This document shows positions 18,271-27,290 of a DNA stretch of 57,955 bases, one piece after another. The stretch is from Planctomycetaceae bacterium (GTDB lineage: Bacteria > Planctomycetota > Phycisphaerae > SM23-33). The DNA lies in contig JAJFVE010000011.1 of assembly GCA_021371965.1 (NCBI GenBank), positions 1-57,955 of the forward strand. Direction: 5' to 3'. Both the position numbers and the translations under genes were made by a program. The notes beneath the pieces were generated by a model. The model saw nothing but the letters and a program-made list of their open reading frames with translations. It was not told where the DNA came from and ran no database searches. Numbering within the stretch: position 1 is the first letter of the stretch; every line of letters starts with the position of its first letter.

Positions 18271-19653
18271 ATGAAAGTGTTTATGCTAGGCTGGGAGTTT
18301 CCCCCGCACATCACCGGCGGGTTGGGAACCGCATGTTACGGCCTGACCAAGGGCCTGGACGCCGTCGGCGTGGAGGTGGTCTTCGTGCTGCCCCAATCGG
18401 TGCCCAGCAGCGAAACCTCGCACGTGAAGCTCAAGACTCCCGCCGATATTCCTACCGCCTCCTCCGCCACAGAGCCCGGCGGGCAGCATTCCTACCGCGT
18501 GCAGGAACTTCCCAACGTCCAGTTTCACCAGGTCGACGCCGTCCTGCAGCCCTACGCCCGCCCCGGCGCCTCGGCGGAGCAGCCTAATCTGCTGAGCGAC
18601 TTCGACATCAAGACTCTGCACGAGTTCTTCCCCAAGTCCGCCGAGGCCCAGGTCGAAGCCGCGCAGCCACACGGCCCACAGGATCTGCCGCGGGGTTCCT
18701 TCGCCGCAGGCCCCGGCGCCCATTACGGCGGCGACCTGATCAGCCAGGTACACCGCTACGCGCGGCTGGCGCTGGAACTGGCCCGCACCGAGCAGTTCGA
18801 CCTGATCCACGCCCACGACTGGATGACCTACCCGGCGGCACTGGCCGTGGCGGCCGCCACGCGCAAACCGCTGGTCGTGCACGTACACTCGACCGAGTTC
18901 GACCGCGCCGGCGAGAACGTCAACCAGCAGGTCTACGACATCGAGCGCATGGGCATGCACGCGGCCGCGGCGGTGGTGTGCGTCAGCCACCTGACGGAGA
19001 ACATCGCCGTGTCGCGATACGGAGTGCAGCGCGAAAAGTGCCACGTCGTCTACAATGCCGTCGAGTTCCCCGCCGAGGCCGACAGCGACGAAAACTACCG
19101 CCCCATCACGCGCAACGAAAAGATCGTGCTATTTCTCGGTCGCCTCACGATGCAAAAGGGCCCGGAGTATTTCCTGCGCGCGGCAAAGAAAGTCGTCGAG
19201 CGGTACAAGAACGTGCGGTTCGTGATGGCCGGCAGCGGCGACATGATCGCCCAGTGCGTGCGCGAGGTCGCCGCCCTCAAGCTGGGGCGCTACGTCGCCT
19301 TCACCGGGTTCCTTCGCGGGGCCGACGTGGCCCGCATCTTCCAGCTCGCCGACCTGTACGTCATGCCCAGCGTGTCCGAGCCCTTCGGGATCGCTCCCCT
19401 CGAGGCCCTGAGCCACAACGTCCCGGTCATCATCTCGCGCCAAAGCGGCGTCGCTGAGGTCCTCACCCACGCCCTGAAAGTAGATTTCTGGGACACCGAC
19501 GAAATGGCCAACAAGATCCTGGCCGTCCTCAAGCACGCCCCCCTGCAGCGAGCCCTCCGCCAGCACGGCCACATCGAGCTGCGCAAACTGTCCTGGAAAG
19601 ATTCCGCCCAGAAGCTCAAGGATATTTATGCCGGGGTGATGGGGGCGCGGTAG
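18271..19653 (+). CDS. Glycogen-synthase-like glycosyltransferase
   Basis: 460 aa. The start at 18271 is chosen because the protein then opens MKVFMLGWEFPPHITGGLGT, the GT5/GT4 N-terminus with the GGL nucleotide-sugar loop. Further marks are LIHAHDWMTYPAAL, VHVHSTEFDRAGE, the domain-linking LGRLTMQKGPEYFL and the C-terminal donor site PSVSEPFGIAPLEAL. It probably transfers glucose from ADP- or UDP-glucose to an alpha-glucan. A roughly 100-residue Pro/Ser/Ala-rich insert (about 55-165) separates two N-terminal strands and is longer than in GlgA. It is followed by a GH57 glucanase in the same direction, a pairing seen in glycogen or trehalose-like metabolism. Confidence 0.85.
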   Translation: MKVFMLGWEFPPHITGGLGTACYGLTKGLDAVGVEVVFVLPQSVPSSETSHVKLKTPADIPTASSATEPGGQHSYRVQELPNVQFHQVDAVLQPYARPGASAEQPNLLSDFDIKTLHEFFPKSAEAQVEAAQPHGPQDLPRGSFAAGPGAHYGGDLISQVHRYARLALELARTEQFDLIHAHDWMTYPAALAVAAATRKPLVVHVHSTEFDRAGENVNQQVYDIERMGMHAAAAVVCVSHLTENIAVSRYGVQREKCHVVYNAVEFPAEADSDENYRPITRNEKIVLFLGRLTMQKGPEYFLRAAKKVVERYKNVRFVMAGSGDMIAQCVREVAALKLGRYVAFTGFLRGADVARIFQLADLYVMPSVSEPFGIAPLEALSHNVPVIISRQSGVAEVLTHALKVDFWDTDEMANKILAVLKHAPLQRALRQHGHIELRKLSWKDSAQKLKDIYAGVMGAR

Positions 19654-19973
19654 GAAGCAGATCCTCGGTCCTAGATCCTCGATCCTCGGGCGGGGAAAAG
19701 AACCGATGACGAGGAGGATAAATCACTCCCCTGTCGGGTGCCATGGCGGCCGTCTACCAGCCGCCATGTCCCTGAAACGTCACTAGCTTCCCGATCTTCA
19801 ATCACGCCGCGCCCATGGCGACCCGTCCTCTCCCATTTCTTAATCCTCTTAATCCTCTTAATCCGCGCAATCCCGCTCTCCCCGTCTCCGAAATCCGCAA
19901 TATCCGAAATCAAAAACCGCAATCGACCAACTTTGCCTATACCTGGCGCGCGGGAATCTTCGATTATGTATGT
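19654..19973. repeat. Intergenic region with short tandem words
   Basis: No gene visible. It holds a GATCCTCG-type repeat at about 19661-19690, a GGTGCCATGGCGGCCG...CCGCCATG palindrome at 19735-19774 and three 9-bp copies of CTTAATCCT at 19839-19865. The open frame through it (NPLNPLNPRNP) is low-complexity translation of the repeat, not protein. Confidence 0.7.
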
Positions 19974-21158
19974 ATGGCTTCCATCGTTTTTTACTTTCAG
20001 GTTCATCAGCCCTACCGCTTGCGCCGTTACACCATCTTCGATACCGCCCCGACCTACTTCGACGACGCTCATAACGAGTTCGTCTGCAAGAAGGTCGCCG
20101 AGAAGTGCTACCTGCCGGCCAACGCGGTCATGCAGGAGCTCATCGAGCGGCACAAGGGCGACTTCCGCGTCAGCTATTCGCTCACGGCCACGGTTATCGA
20201 CCAGTTCCGCCGCTGGGCCCCTGAGGCGTTGGACAGCTTCAAGCGGCTGGCTGACACCGGCTGCGTCGAGTTCATCGCCGAGACGTACTATCACAGCCTG
20301 GCGTTCCTGTACAACCGCGAGGAGTTCATCGCCCAGACGAAGATGCATCGCGAGCTGGTCGAAGACCTCTTCGGCCAGCGGCCTCGCGTGTTCCGCAACA
20401 CTGAACTGACGTACAACAACGACGTGGCCCACGTAGTCGAGGACATGGGCTTCGACGCCATCCTCACCGAGGGCGCCGACCACATCCTGGGCTTCCGCAG
20501 CCCCAACTTCATCTACCGCCCGCCCAACTGCGACCACCTGCGGCTGATGATGAAGAACTACCGCCTCAGCGACGATATCGCCTTCCGCTTCTCCAACCGC
20601 GGATGGGCGGAATGGCCGCTGACGGCAGAGAAGTTCGCCCGCTGGGTTGACCAGATCAACGGCTGCGGATACGTCTGCAACCTGTTCATGGACTACGAGA
20701 CCTTCGGCGAGCACCAGTGGGCCGACACGGGCATCTTCGACTTCCTGCGCGCCCTGCCCGCCAAGGTGATGGCCGGCGGCAAGAACGACTTTTTGACCGT
20801 CTCGCAGGCCCTCGACCGCTATGAGCCCTCAGGCGAAATCGACGTGCCGCACATGATCTCTTGGGCCGACACCGAACGCGATCTCTCGGCGTGGCTGGGA
20901 AACTCGATGCAGGCCAACGCCCTGCACGACGTGTACGCCCTGGCCGACGAGGTGCTGGCTACCGGCGACACCGACCTGATCCACGACTGGCGGCGGCTGC
21001 AGACCAGCGACCATTTCTACTATATGTGCACCAAGTGGTTCTCCGACGGCGACGTGCACAAGTACTTCAATCCCTACGAGAGCCCCTACGACGCCTACAT
21101 CAACTACATGAACATCCTGGACAATGTCCGAACCCGAATCGCGGCGGCGAACAAGTAG
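19974..21158 (+). CDS. Glycoside hydrolase family 57 alpha-glucanase
   Basis: 394 aa. GH57 enzymes are cytoplasmic alpha-amylase, 4-alpha-glucanotransferase or related retaining enzymes. The start at 19974 gives MASIVFYFQVHQPYRLRRYT, the conserved first strand with HQP. The five GH57 regions can be followed: HQPYRL, a GxVEF-like block CVEFIAETYYH, the catalytic nucleophile E144 in RNTELTYN, the acid/base D240 in FMDYETFGEH, and HMISWADTERDLSAWLGN near the C-terminus. It is shorter than branching enzymes and fits the alpha-amylase-like subgroup. No strong ribosome binding site is visible. It probably trims the glucan made by the upstream glycosyltransferase. Confidence 0.9.
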   Translation: MASIVFYFQVHQPYRLRRYTIFDTAPTYFDDAHNEFVCKKVAEKCYLPANAVMQELIERHKGDFRVSYSLTATVIDQFRRWAPEALDSFKRLADTGCVEFIAETYYHSLAFLYNREEFIAQTKMHRELVEDLFGQRPRVFRNTELTYNNDVAHVVEDMGFDAILTEGADHILGFRSPNFIYRPPNCDHLRLMMKNYRLSDDIAFRFSNRGWAEWPLTAEKFARWVDQINGCGYVCNLFMDYETFGEHQWADTGIFDFLRALPAKVMAGGKNDFLTVSQALDRYEPSGEIDVPHMISWADTERDLSAWLGNSMQANALHDVYALADEVLATGDTDLIHDWRRLQTSDHFYYMCTKWFSDGDVHKYFNPYESPYDAYINYMNILDNVRTRIAAANK

Positions 21159-21163
21159 CTCAA

Positions 21164-21277
21164 AAGAGAACACGAATGACACGAATGGACGAATAGAGAA
21201 AAGCAAAGGCGGGGATTTGTTTGGTTCTGGTTCCTTCTTTCACTAATTCGTCTTATTCGTGACATTCGTGTTCTCTT
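21164..21277. repeat. Long hairpin of CACGAAT words between convergent genes
   Basis: Arms 21164-21194 (AAGAGAACACGAATGACACG...) and 21246-21277 are near-perfect inverted repeats of about 31 nt around a 51-nt centre. The same words recur at 41850-42155. It may serve as a bidirectional terminator between the GH57 gene and copA. Confidence 0.75.
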
Positions 21278-21293
21278 GGGCGCCCTTGACGGC

Positions 21294-23597
21294 TTACAAC
21301 TCAACGTTTCGCAGGCGCAGGGCGTTGGCGATCACGGAGACGGAGCTGAACGTCATCGCGGCCGCGGCGATCATGGGGCTTAACAGCACTCCCAGGAATG
21401 GGTACAACACGCCGGCGGCGATGGGAATGCCGACAGCGTTGTAAATCACGGCGAAGAACAGGTTCTGGCGGATGTTCTTCATCGTCGCCTGCGAGAGGCG
21501 CCGGGCCCGCACGATGCCTCGCAGGTCGCCCTTGACCAGCGTGAGCCCCGCGCTGTGCATGGCGGCGTCCGTGCCGGTGCCCATGGCGATTCCCACGTCG
21601 GCCTGCGCCAGGGCGGCCGCGTCATTGATCCCGTCGCCGGCCATCGCGACGATGTGCCCTTCGTCCTGAAGCTGCCCGACGATCTCGTTCTTTCGCTTGG
21701 GCAGCACGCCGGACTCGATGCGATCGATGCCGAGTTGCCGCCCCACGGCGCGGGCGGTGGCCTGCGTGTCGCCGGTGACCATCACGATCCGCAGGCCCTG
21801 GGCGTGGAGCATTCTGACGGCCTCGGGCGTCGTGTCCTTGATCGCGTCGGCCAGCCCCAGCACGCCCCCCAGTTGGCCGTCGAGGGCCACATACATCACG
21901 GTCTGCCCCTGCTCGGCCAGTTCGTCCACCGTACCGCCAAAGCGCTCGATGTCGACGCCGCAGTCGGCCATCAGAGCCGCGTTGCCCACCGCCACGCTGT
22001 GCTGTCCCACGCGGCCGGTGACGCCTTTGCCGCCGTAGACGTCGAAATCCTCCACCGCCGCGGGCTCGATTTCTCGTGCGGCAGCCGCCTCGACCACTGC
22101 CGCCGCCAGCGGATGCTCGCTCATTCGCTCCAGGCCCGCGGCCAGGCGCAGCAATTCGTTGGCGTGCAGGTCGCCCAGGCGTACGACTCTCGTGACCTTG
22201 GGCTTGCCCTGCGTGAGCGTGCCGGTCTTGTCAACCACCAGCGTGTCGACGCGCTCGATGACTTCCAGCGCGGCGGCCTCCTTCACCAGCACGCCCGCGC
22301 GGGCCCCGCGCCCTACCGCCACCATCACCGACATGGGCGTGGCCAGCCCCAGCGCGCAGGGACAGGCGATGATGAGCACCGCCACGGCCGCCACCAGCGC
22401 ATGAGGCCCCGCCGGCGACGGCCCCCATGCCAGCCATGCGGCAAAGGCAAGCGCGGCCGCGGCCAGCACCGCCGGGACGAACCAGCCCGCCATGCGGTCG
22501 GCGAGTCGCTGGATGGGCGCGCGGCTGCGCTGGGCCTGGCCGACCATCTCGATGATCTGCGCCAGCAGCGTGCCGGCCCCGACGCGACGCGCCTCGACCA
22601 CGAAGCTGCCCGTGACGTTAAGCGAGGCGCCGATCACCTCGTCGCCGGGCTGCTTCTCCACCGGCATCGATTCGCCGGTGACCATCGACTCATCGACGCT
22701 GCCGCGGCCTTCGAGCACGGCGGCGTCGACGGGGATCTTCTCTCCTGGCCGCACACGAAGATGGTCGCCCACCTGCACCTCGTCCAGCGAGACGTCTCGC
22801 TCGCGCCCGTCGGTCTCGATAAGCCGCGCCGTCTTGGGCGCCAGATCCAGCAGCGAGCGAATCGCCAGCCCCGTCCGCCGCCGCGCTCGCAGCTCGAGCA
22901 CCTGTCCCAGCAGCACCAGCGTGGTGATGACAGCCGCGGCTTCAAAATACACCGGCACCGCCCCGCCCTCGCGCATGGCCGCGGGAAACGCCCCCGGCGC
23001 CAACACGGCCACCACGCTGTACCCCCACGCCGCCAGCACCCCCAGGGCGATCAGCGTGAACATGTTCAGCCGCATCGACAGCACCGACCGCCACCCCCGC
23101 ACCAGCAGCGGCCAGCCGCACCACCACACCACCGGCGTCGCCAGCGCCAACTCGACCCACGCCCGCGCGCGGCCGCCCATCGGCATGACCATGTGCCCCA
23201 TTGCCAGCAGCATCAGCGGGGCCGATAGCACAGCGGCGATCCAGAACCGCCACGTCATGTCGCGCAGCTCCGCGTCATCTTCGCCAGCCGCCTTCGCCAT
23301 CAGCGGCTCGAGACTCATGCCGCACTTGGGGCACGCCCCGGGCTTAGTCTCCTGCACCTCGGGGTGCATCGGGCAGGTGTAGATCGCCTCCTCGCCGGCG
23401 ACAGGCTCTTCATGCGGCCGCTGCCCGCCGGCGTACTGCGGCGGATTGCCGCGAAATCGTTCAGCGCAGTCTTTGCTGCAGAAGTAGAACGTCTGGCCGC
23501 CATAGTCCACGCTGGCGGGCGCGTCGTCAGGGTCCACGTCCATCCCGCAGACGGGATCCTTCTCCAAAGTAGAAGATGCCCTGTCCTCTCTTTTCAT
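21294..23597 (-). CDS. copA: Copper-translocating P1B-type ATPase
   Basis: 767 aa. It pumps Cu(I) out of the cytoplasm. The N-terminus has a YHS domain ([21 protein letters not shown], then [12 protein letters not shown]) and a heavy-metal-binding motif (YTCPMHPEV...[13 protein letters not shown]) instead of the usual CxxC HMA domains. Catalytic marks: actuator TGES, membrane metal site [10 protein letters not shown], phosphorylation site [15 protein letters not shown], and [20 protein letters not shown]. The last two helices carry [15 protein letters not shown] and [16 protein letters not shown], the Cu+ (P1B-1) signatures. The start at 23597 is the first ATG inside the conserved length; the ribosome binding site is weak. 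Adjacent genes are unrelated to copper. Confidence 0.93.
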   Translation of the reverse strand: MKREDRASSTLEKDPVCGMDVDPDDAPASVDYGGQTFYFCSKDCAERFRGNPPQYAGGQRPHEEPVAGEEAIYTCPMHPEVQETKPGACPKCGMSLEPLMAKAAGEDDAELRDMTWRFWIAAVLSAPLMLLAMGHMVMPMGGRARAWVELALATPVVWWCGWPLLVRGWRSVLSMRLNMFTLIALGVLAAWGYSVVAVLAPGAFPAAMREGGAVPVYFEAAAVITTLVLLGQVLELRARRRTGLAIRSLLDLAPKTARLIETDGRERDVSLDEVQVGDHLRVRPGEKIPVDAAVLEGRGSVDESMVTGESMPVEKQPGDEVIGASLNVTGSFVVEARRVGAGTLLAQIIEMVGQAQRSRAPIQRLADRMAGWFVPAVLAAAALAFAAWLAWGPSPAGPHALVAAVAVLIIACPCALGLATPMSVMVAVGRGARAGVLVKEAAALEVIERVDTLVVDKTGTLTQGKPKVTRVVRLGDLHANELLRLAAGLERMSEHPLAAAVVEAAAAREIEPAAVEDFDVYGGKGVTGRVGQHSVAVGNAALMADCGVDIERFGGTVDELAEQGQTVMYVALDGQLGGVLGLADAIKDTTPEAVRMLHAQGLRIVMVTGDTQATARAVGRQLGIDRIESGVLPKRKNEIVGQLQDEGHIVAMAGDGINDAAALAQADVGIAMGTGTDAAMHSAGLTLVKGDLRGIVRARRLSQATMKNIRQNLFFAVIYNAVGIPIAAGVLYPFLGVLLSPMIAAAAMTFSSVSVIANALRLRNVEL

Positions 23598-23668
23598 GCC
23601 AAATTGTAGCGGCGACCCATCCAATCGGGTGGCATGGCGACACACGTTGTTGTTTCTAGCGGCGTTTT

Positions 23669-23738
23669 GTTAGCGGCAAAGCTTGCTCCGCGGGTTGTTC
23701 GGGACCGGAAAACCCGTCGAGCGAGATCGACCGCTAAC
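23669..23738 (-). terminator. Possible terminator at the end of the division cluster
   Basis: Inverted arms GTTAGCGG (23669-23676) and CCGCTAAC (23731-23738) enclose a second pair CGGGTT/AACCCG, with a run of T on the far side read on the minus strand as AAAACGCC. It is a good stem without a strong U tract. Confidence 0.35.
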
Positions 23739-23740
23739 TT

Positions 23741-24418
23741 CTAGCATTTGCGCAGTGAAAATGTCACGAACACCGCTGCGGCGCTTATCGCTAGCAGCAC
23801 TCCCGGCGACCAGAGCGGTTGGGGCAAGATCGAAGTTCCGCGCGCGGCCGCAGTGGACCAGGCGGCGGTGAGGGGGCCCAGGTTCCATAACCAGTCCACG
23901 CTGCCGGCGTGGGTCCAGAACTCGGTGCCCAGATAAAACAGGGCGGGCAGGCCCAGCGTCAGGAGCATCAGCGTCAGCAGCGTCCAGGCGGCGGCTGTGG
24001 CGTTTCTGGCCATCAAAGCCCCGGCCGCTATCGCCAGGGGAGACAGGCACAGCAGGAAGATAATCAGGCGCAGCACGTCAAGCAGCGCCGCGTCGCTGAG
24101 CCAGGCGGCGACTACGTAGAACGGGGCCGCGACGACGAGCTGCAGCACAAGTGCGGCAAGGGCGGACAGAACGTACTTGCTGCCCGCCTGTGCCGAGCGC
24201 ATCAGCACCAGCGGCCAGATCAGCGTCAGCCACAGGGCCTGGAAGGCAGCGAGGACTTGAAGAGTCGGCAGCGGGCCGGCGGAACCTTCCAGGGGGACGT
24301 ACAGCGATCGCGGCCACAGACCCACGGCCAGGCCCGCCAGCAGCACCAGCAGGTACAGCAGCGCCGCGGGCGTCCAGGCCGCCGCGGCGGGACGGGGGCT
24401 GTCAGTTGAGGCTGGCAT
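23741..24418 (-). CDS. Polytopic membrane protein, last gene of the division cluster
   Basis: 225 aa. The ATG at 24418 lies inside the end of the preceding FtsQ-like gene, a 17-nt overlap that implies translational coupling. About six membrane helices are visible (AALLYLLVLLAGLAVGLWP, VLAAFQALWLTLIWPLVLM, LSALAALVLQLVVAAPFYV, IIFLLCLSPLAIAAGALMA and others). The layout resembles ABC-2-type permeases, but there is no ATPase nearby and I recognise no family. Its place after the FtsQ-like gene, where ftsA would normally be, makes an envelope role plausible. Confidence 0.7.
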   Translation of the reverse strand: MPASTDSPRPAAAAWTPAALLYLLVLLAGLAVGLWPRSLYVPLEGSAGPLPTLQVLAAFQALWLTLIWPLVLMRSAQAGSKYVLSALAALVLQLVVAAPFYVVAAWLSDAALLDVLRLIIFLLCLSPLAIAAGALMARNATAAAWTLLTLMLLTLGLPALFYLGTEFWTHAGSVDWLWNLGPLTAAWSTAAARGTSILPQPLWSPGVLLAISAAAVFVTFSLRKC

Positions 24419-25370
24419 GAAGTTGGTCGTATCGCAGGTCGAGATACGCCCTCGTTCCGGCAAGTTGTCCGGCATGGGTGCGCACGAACTCGTCAAGCTG
24501 GGCGAGCTTTCGCTCGGGCGGGACGAGGTAGTCGCCCTCGTAGCGCGGGAACTGGCCGAAGCGGATGTCGGTGGCCCGCCCTCGCCCCACCTGCGCCCAC
24601 ATGCGCAGGTGCGGCGCGCGGCCGTCGATGCGCCCGCCGTAGTTGCGCACGTCGATGATCGTGATCTGGTCGGCGTACGAACGTTTCTCCATCAACTCGA
24701 CGAGGCGCAGACCATCGGACATATCCTGTCCGGGCCACTTCTCGCCCACCGCGGGGGCGGCGACTTTGCAGCCGTAGATCGTGATGTAGTAGATCGGCTT
24801 GCCCTCGACGTGCGGGGGCACGTCGCTGAGGCCGATGTAATAATCGACCTGCGTCTTGCCGTTGGGCAGCGGTCGCGCGACGCGGTATCGCGGAACCTGC
24901 TGGGGCGGCAGGCGCGTGCCGTCGGCGGCGACGAAGGCATATTCCCGTTCGGTCTGCACGCGAGCCTTGGGCTGGCGGTACGTGGCGACAACTTCGACCT
25001 GGCAGGTCTTGCCGTCGGTCGAGGGGCGAGCGACGACGTGGCTGATGGTTGCCACCCACGGATTCCGGGCGGCACGCTTATAAATGACGGCGCTGGCGCC
25101 GCCGGCCAAGCCGTCCAGATTGCCCGCCAGTTCGGAGGCGATCTGGTCGGCCAGCACACGGGGCATCCAGGCGGGTTTATCGGCCAGGGAGACCTGCAGT
25201 TCGACCGCGCGGGCCACGTCCTGGCGATGCACGTAAGTCTGCAGCACCTGCATGCCCACGCCCAAGGCGGCCACGGCCACGACGCCCATCACGCAGTAAA
25301 ACACGGTGCGGGCGACGAGACCCGTCCCGGCCGGTGGCTTAGGCGTCTTGGGTTTTTCTTTTCGTTTCAT
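24402..25370 (-). CDS. FtsQ/DivIB-position bitopic cell-division protein
   Basis: 322 aa. A basic, Pro-rich cytoplasmic tail (MKRKEKPKTPKPPAGTG), one membrane helix at about 20-45 (FYCVMGVVAVAALGVGM) and a roughly 275-residue extracytoplasmic domain. That topology and its place directly after ddl are those of FtsQ. Early mature residues (VSLADKPAWMPRVLADQIASEL, then NPWVATISHVVARPSTDG) resemble a POTRA-like unit followed by the FtsQ beta domain, but identity to E. coli FtsQ is not evident by eye. It probably scaffolds the FtsL-like and FtsI/FtsW proteins at the septum. It is 12 nt from ddl and overlaps the downstream membrane protein gene. Confidence 0.65.
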   Translation of the reverse strand: MKRKEKPKTPKPPAGTGLVARTVFYCVMGVVAVAALGVGMQVLQTYVHRQDVARAVELQVSLADKPAWMPRVLADQIASELAGNLDGLAGGASAVIYKRAARNPWVATISHVVARPSTDGKTCQVEVVATYRQPKARVQTEREYAFVAADGTRLPPQQVPRYRVARPLPNGKTQVDYYIGLSDVPPHVEGKPIYYITIYGCKVAAPAVGEKWPGQDMSDGLRLVELMEKRSYADQITIIDVRNYGGRIDGRAPHLRMWAQVGRGRATDIRFGQFPRYEGDYLVPPERKLAQLDEFVRTHAGQLAGTRAYLDLRYDQLHASLN

Positions 25371-25382
25371 GGCCGGTGCTCC

Positions 25383-26303
25383 TCAGCGCTGCATGGCCAA
25401 GGCGACGATTCTTTCCACAAGCTGATCGAAGGAGATCCCGATCCGCCGCGCCGCCATGGGCACCAGCGAGTGGCTGGTGAACCCTGGGATGGTGTTGACT
25501 TCCATGACCTGCGGCACGCCATCGGTCCCGAGCATGAAGTCGACGCGCGACAGGTCGCGGCAGCCCAGCGCAGCGTGGGCGGCCAGCGCCCACTGTTGCA
25601 TCTTTTCGGCTGTTGCGGGCGGAATGTCTGAGTCAAAAAGGTACTGCGTCGTGGCCTCGTCGGAATACTTGGCGCGGTAGTCGTAGAACTCGCCGTCGGG
25701 GACGATCTCGAGCACGGGCAGGGCCTGCTCGCCCAGCACGCCGACGGTGAACTCGCGCCCGGCGACGTAGCGCTCGAGCATGACGCGGCCGTTCTTGTCC
25801 AGCAGGGCCGCCATCGCTTCGTCGCGCTGGGCGGGCGTTCGGGCGATGACGACGTCCACGCTGGAACCGCCGCCGACAGGCTTGACTACCACCGGCGGGG
25901 GCAACTCGGTCAGCCACTTGAGCACCTTGGCCGCGTCGTGGAACTCCTCGATGACCATCCAGGCCGGCGTGACCAGACCGGCGCGGAGGAAGGCCTGCTT
26001 GGAGGCCGCCTTGTCCATCGCCAAAAGACTGGCGTGGGGGCCGGAGAAGGTGTATCGCAGCCCGCGCTGCTCGCAGAGGGTCTGGACCTGCCCGTCCTCG
26101 CCGAACTCGCCGTGGAGGACGATGAAGACCAGGTCGATGCCCTTGCGATCGAGGGCGGAAGTGTCGCGCGGGCCGATGTCGGCGCGGGTCACGCGATGGC
26201 CGAGGCGATCCAGGGCGTCCGCCACGGCGGCGCCGCTGAGCAGCGAGACCTCGCGCTCCGGCGAAGGCCCGCCCAGCAGAACAGTAATATCCAACGCATC
26301 CAT
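25383..26303 (-). CDS. ddl: D-alanine--D-alanine ligase
   Basis: 306 aa, the normal DdlB size. It makes D-Ala-D-Ala for the MurF step. ATP-grasp marks: VLLGGPSPEREVSL, FIVLHGEFGEDGQVQ, YTFSGPHASLLAMDK, VVKPVGGGSSVDV, the RDLSRVDFML metal-site region and EVNTIPGFTSHSLVP with metal-binding Glu and Asn. The tyrosine of the E. coli catalytic loop region is present as FYDYRAKYS. AGGGA precedes the ATG. An 88-bp palindrome separates it from murB upstream; the FtsQ-like gene follows after 12 nt. Confidence 0.96.
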   Translation of the reverse strand: MDALDITVLLGGPSPEREVSLLSGAAVADALDRLGHRVTRADIGPRDTSALDRKGIDLVFIVLHGEFGEDGQVQTLCEQRGLRYTFSGPHASLLAMDKAASKQAFLRAGLVTPAWMVIEEFHDAAKVLKWLTELPPPVVVKPVGGGSSVDVVIARTPAQRDEAMAALLDKNGRVMLERYVAGREFTVGVLGEQALPVLEIVPDGEFYDYRAKYSDEATTQYLFDSDIPPATAEKMQQWALAAHAALGCRDLSRVDFMLGTDGVPQVMEVNTIPGFTSHSLVPMAARRIGISFDQLVERIVALAMQR

Positions 26304-26324
26304 GCGCTGTCCCTGCTATCTGAC

Positions 26325-26412
26325 CGGGTGCCATGGCGGCCGTTCCTTAGCCGCCATGTCCCTGATCTTTCCACACCGCATGGCGGCTGAACAACGGCCG
26401 CCATGGCACCCG
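26325..26412. repeat. Palindrome between murB and ddl
   Basis: Outer arms 26325-26344 and 26393-26412 form a perfect 20-bp inverted repeat (CGGGTGCCATGGCGGCCGTT), with inner copies of GCCGCCATG and CATGGCGGC. It occupies nearly the whole gap between the two genes, so it will be transcribed as a stable hairpin within the operon. Confidence 0.85.
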
Positions 26413-26414
26413 TC

Positions 26415-27290
26415 TCACCAAACGTCGATTTCCAGCTCCAGGTACACTTCGTGCTGCTTGTACACCGTCTCGCGAATGATGTTGATCAGCTTGAGGATGT
26501 CCGAGGCCGTCGTGCCCGCGTCGGCCAGAATGAAGTTGGCGTGCTTGGGCGAAACGTACGCCCCGCCCACGCGCTTGTTCTTGAGGCCTGAGCGGTCGAT
26601 CAACGCCCCGGCCGAGAGCCCGCGCGGATTCTTGAAGATGCATCCGGCGTTGCGCTTGGCCAGCGGCTGCGAGTTCTTCTTGTACATCCAGATCTGCTTG
26701 ACCTGCTTGAGAATGCGGTGCGGGTCGTCCTCGACAAGGCGGAACTCGGCCGCGAGGATAAACTTGGCCGAGATGTTCGTCGAGCGGTAGGCGAAGGCCA
26801 GGTCGCCGCGGTAACGCGTGAAGACCTCGCCCTCGGCCGTCATCACGTCCACCGAGTCGATCACGTTGCCGATGTCGCCGAAGGTTCCGCCGGCGTTCAT
26901 CTTCACGCTGCCGCCGATGCTTCCGGGAATGCCCGTCAGGCACTCCAGGCCCGACAGCCCCGTCCGCACGCAGCGCAGCACCAGCTTGCCCAGGTCGGCC
27001 CCCGCGCCGGCGCGCAGGCCGTTCTCGGTGGCGGTGACCTCCTGGAAGGCCTTATGCAGGTGGATGACCGCGCCCTTGACGCCGGCATCATCGATGAGCA
27101 CATTGGCCCCGCTGCCCAGGACGTACATGGGCACTTCACTCTCGCGGCATCGGCGGACCACTTCCGCAAGCTCCTCGACGTTGCGAGGAAGGACGAAGTA
27201 CATTGCCGGGCCGCCGATGTTCAGCCACGTGTGGCCGCCCAGCGGCTCGTCAACCCTGACGATCTCTTCCAAACCTGCGAACAATTTCAT
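26415..27290 (-). CDS. murB: UDP-N-acetylenolpyruvoylglucosamine reductase
   Basis: 291 aa. It reduces UDP-GlcNAc-enolpyruvate to UDP-MurNAc with NADPH and FAD. Marks: HTWLNIGGPAMYFVLP, VLGSGANVLIDD (FAD loop), LTGIPGSIGGSVKMNAGG and the catalytic region AGCIFKNP, where cysteine takes the place of the serine proton donor used in E. coli, as in many type II enzymes. The absence of the extra Tyr loop marks it as type II (short). The gene overlaps the end of murC by 41 nt. Confidence 0.95.
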   Translation of the reverse strand: MKLFAGLEEIVRVDEPLGGHTWLNIGGPAMYFVLPRNVEELAEVVRRCRESEVPMYVLGSGANVLIDDAGVKGAVIHLHKAFQEVTATENGLRAGAGADLGKLVLRCVRTGLSGLECLTGIPGSIGGSVKMNAGGTFGDIGNVIDSVDVMTAEGEVFTRYRGDLAFAYRSTNISAKFILAAEFRLVEDDPHRILKQVKQIWMYKKNSQPLAKRNAGCIFKNPRGLSAGALIDRSGLKNKRVGGAYVSPKHANFILADAGTTASDILKLINIIRETVYKQHEVYLELEIDVW

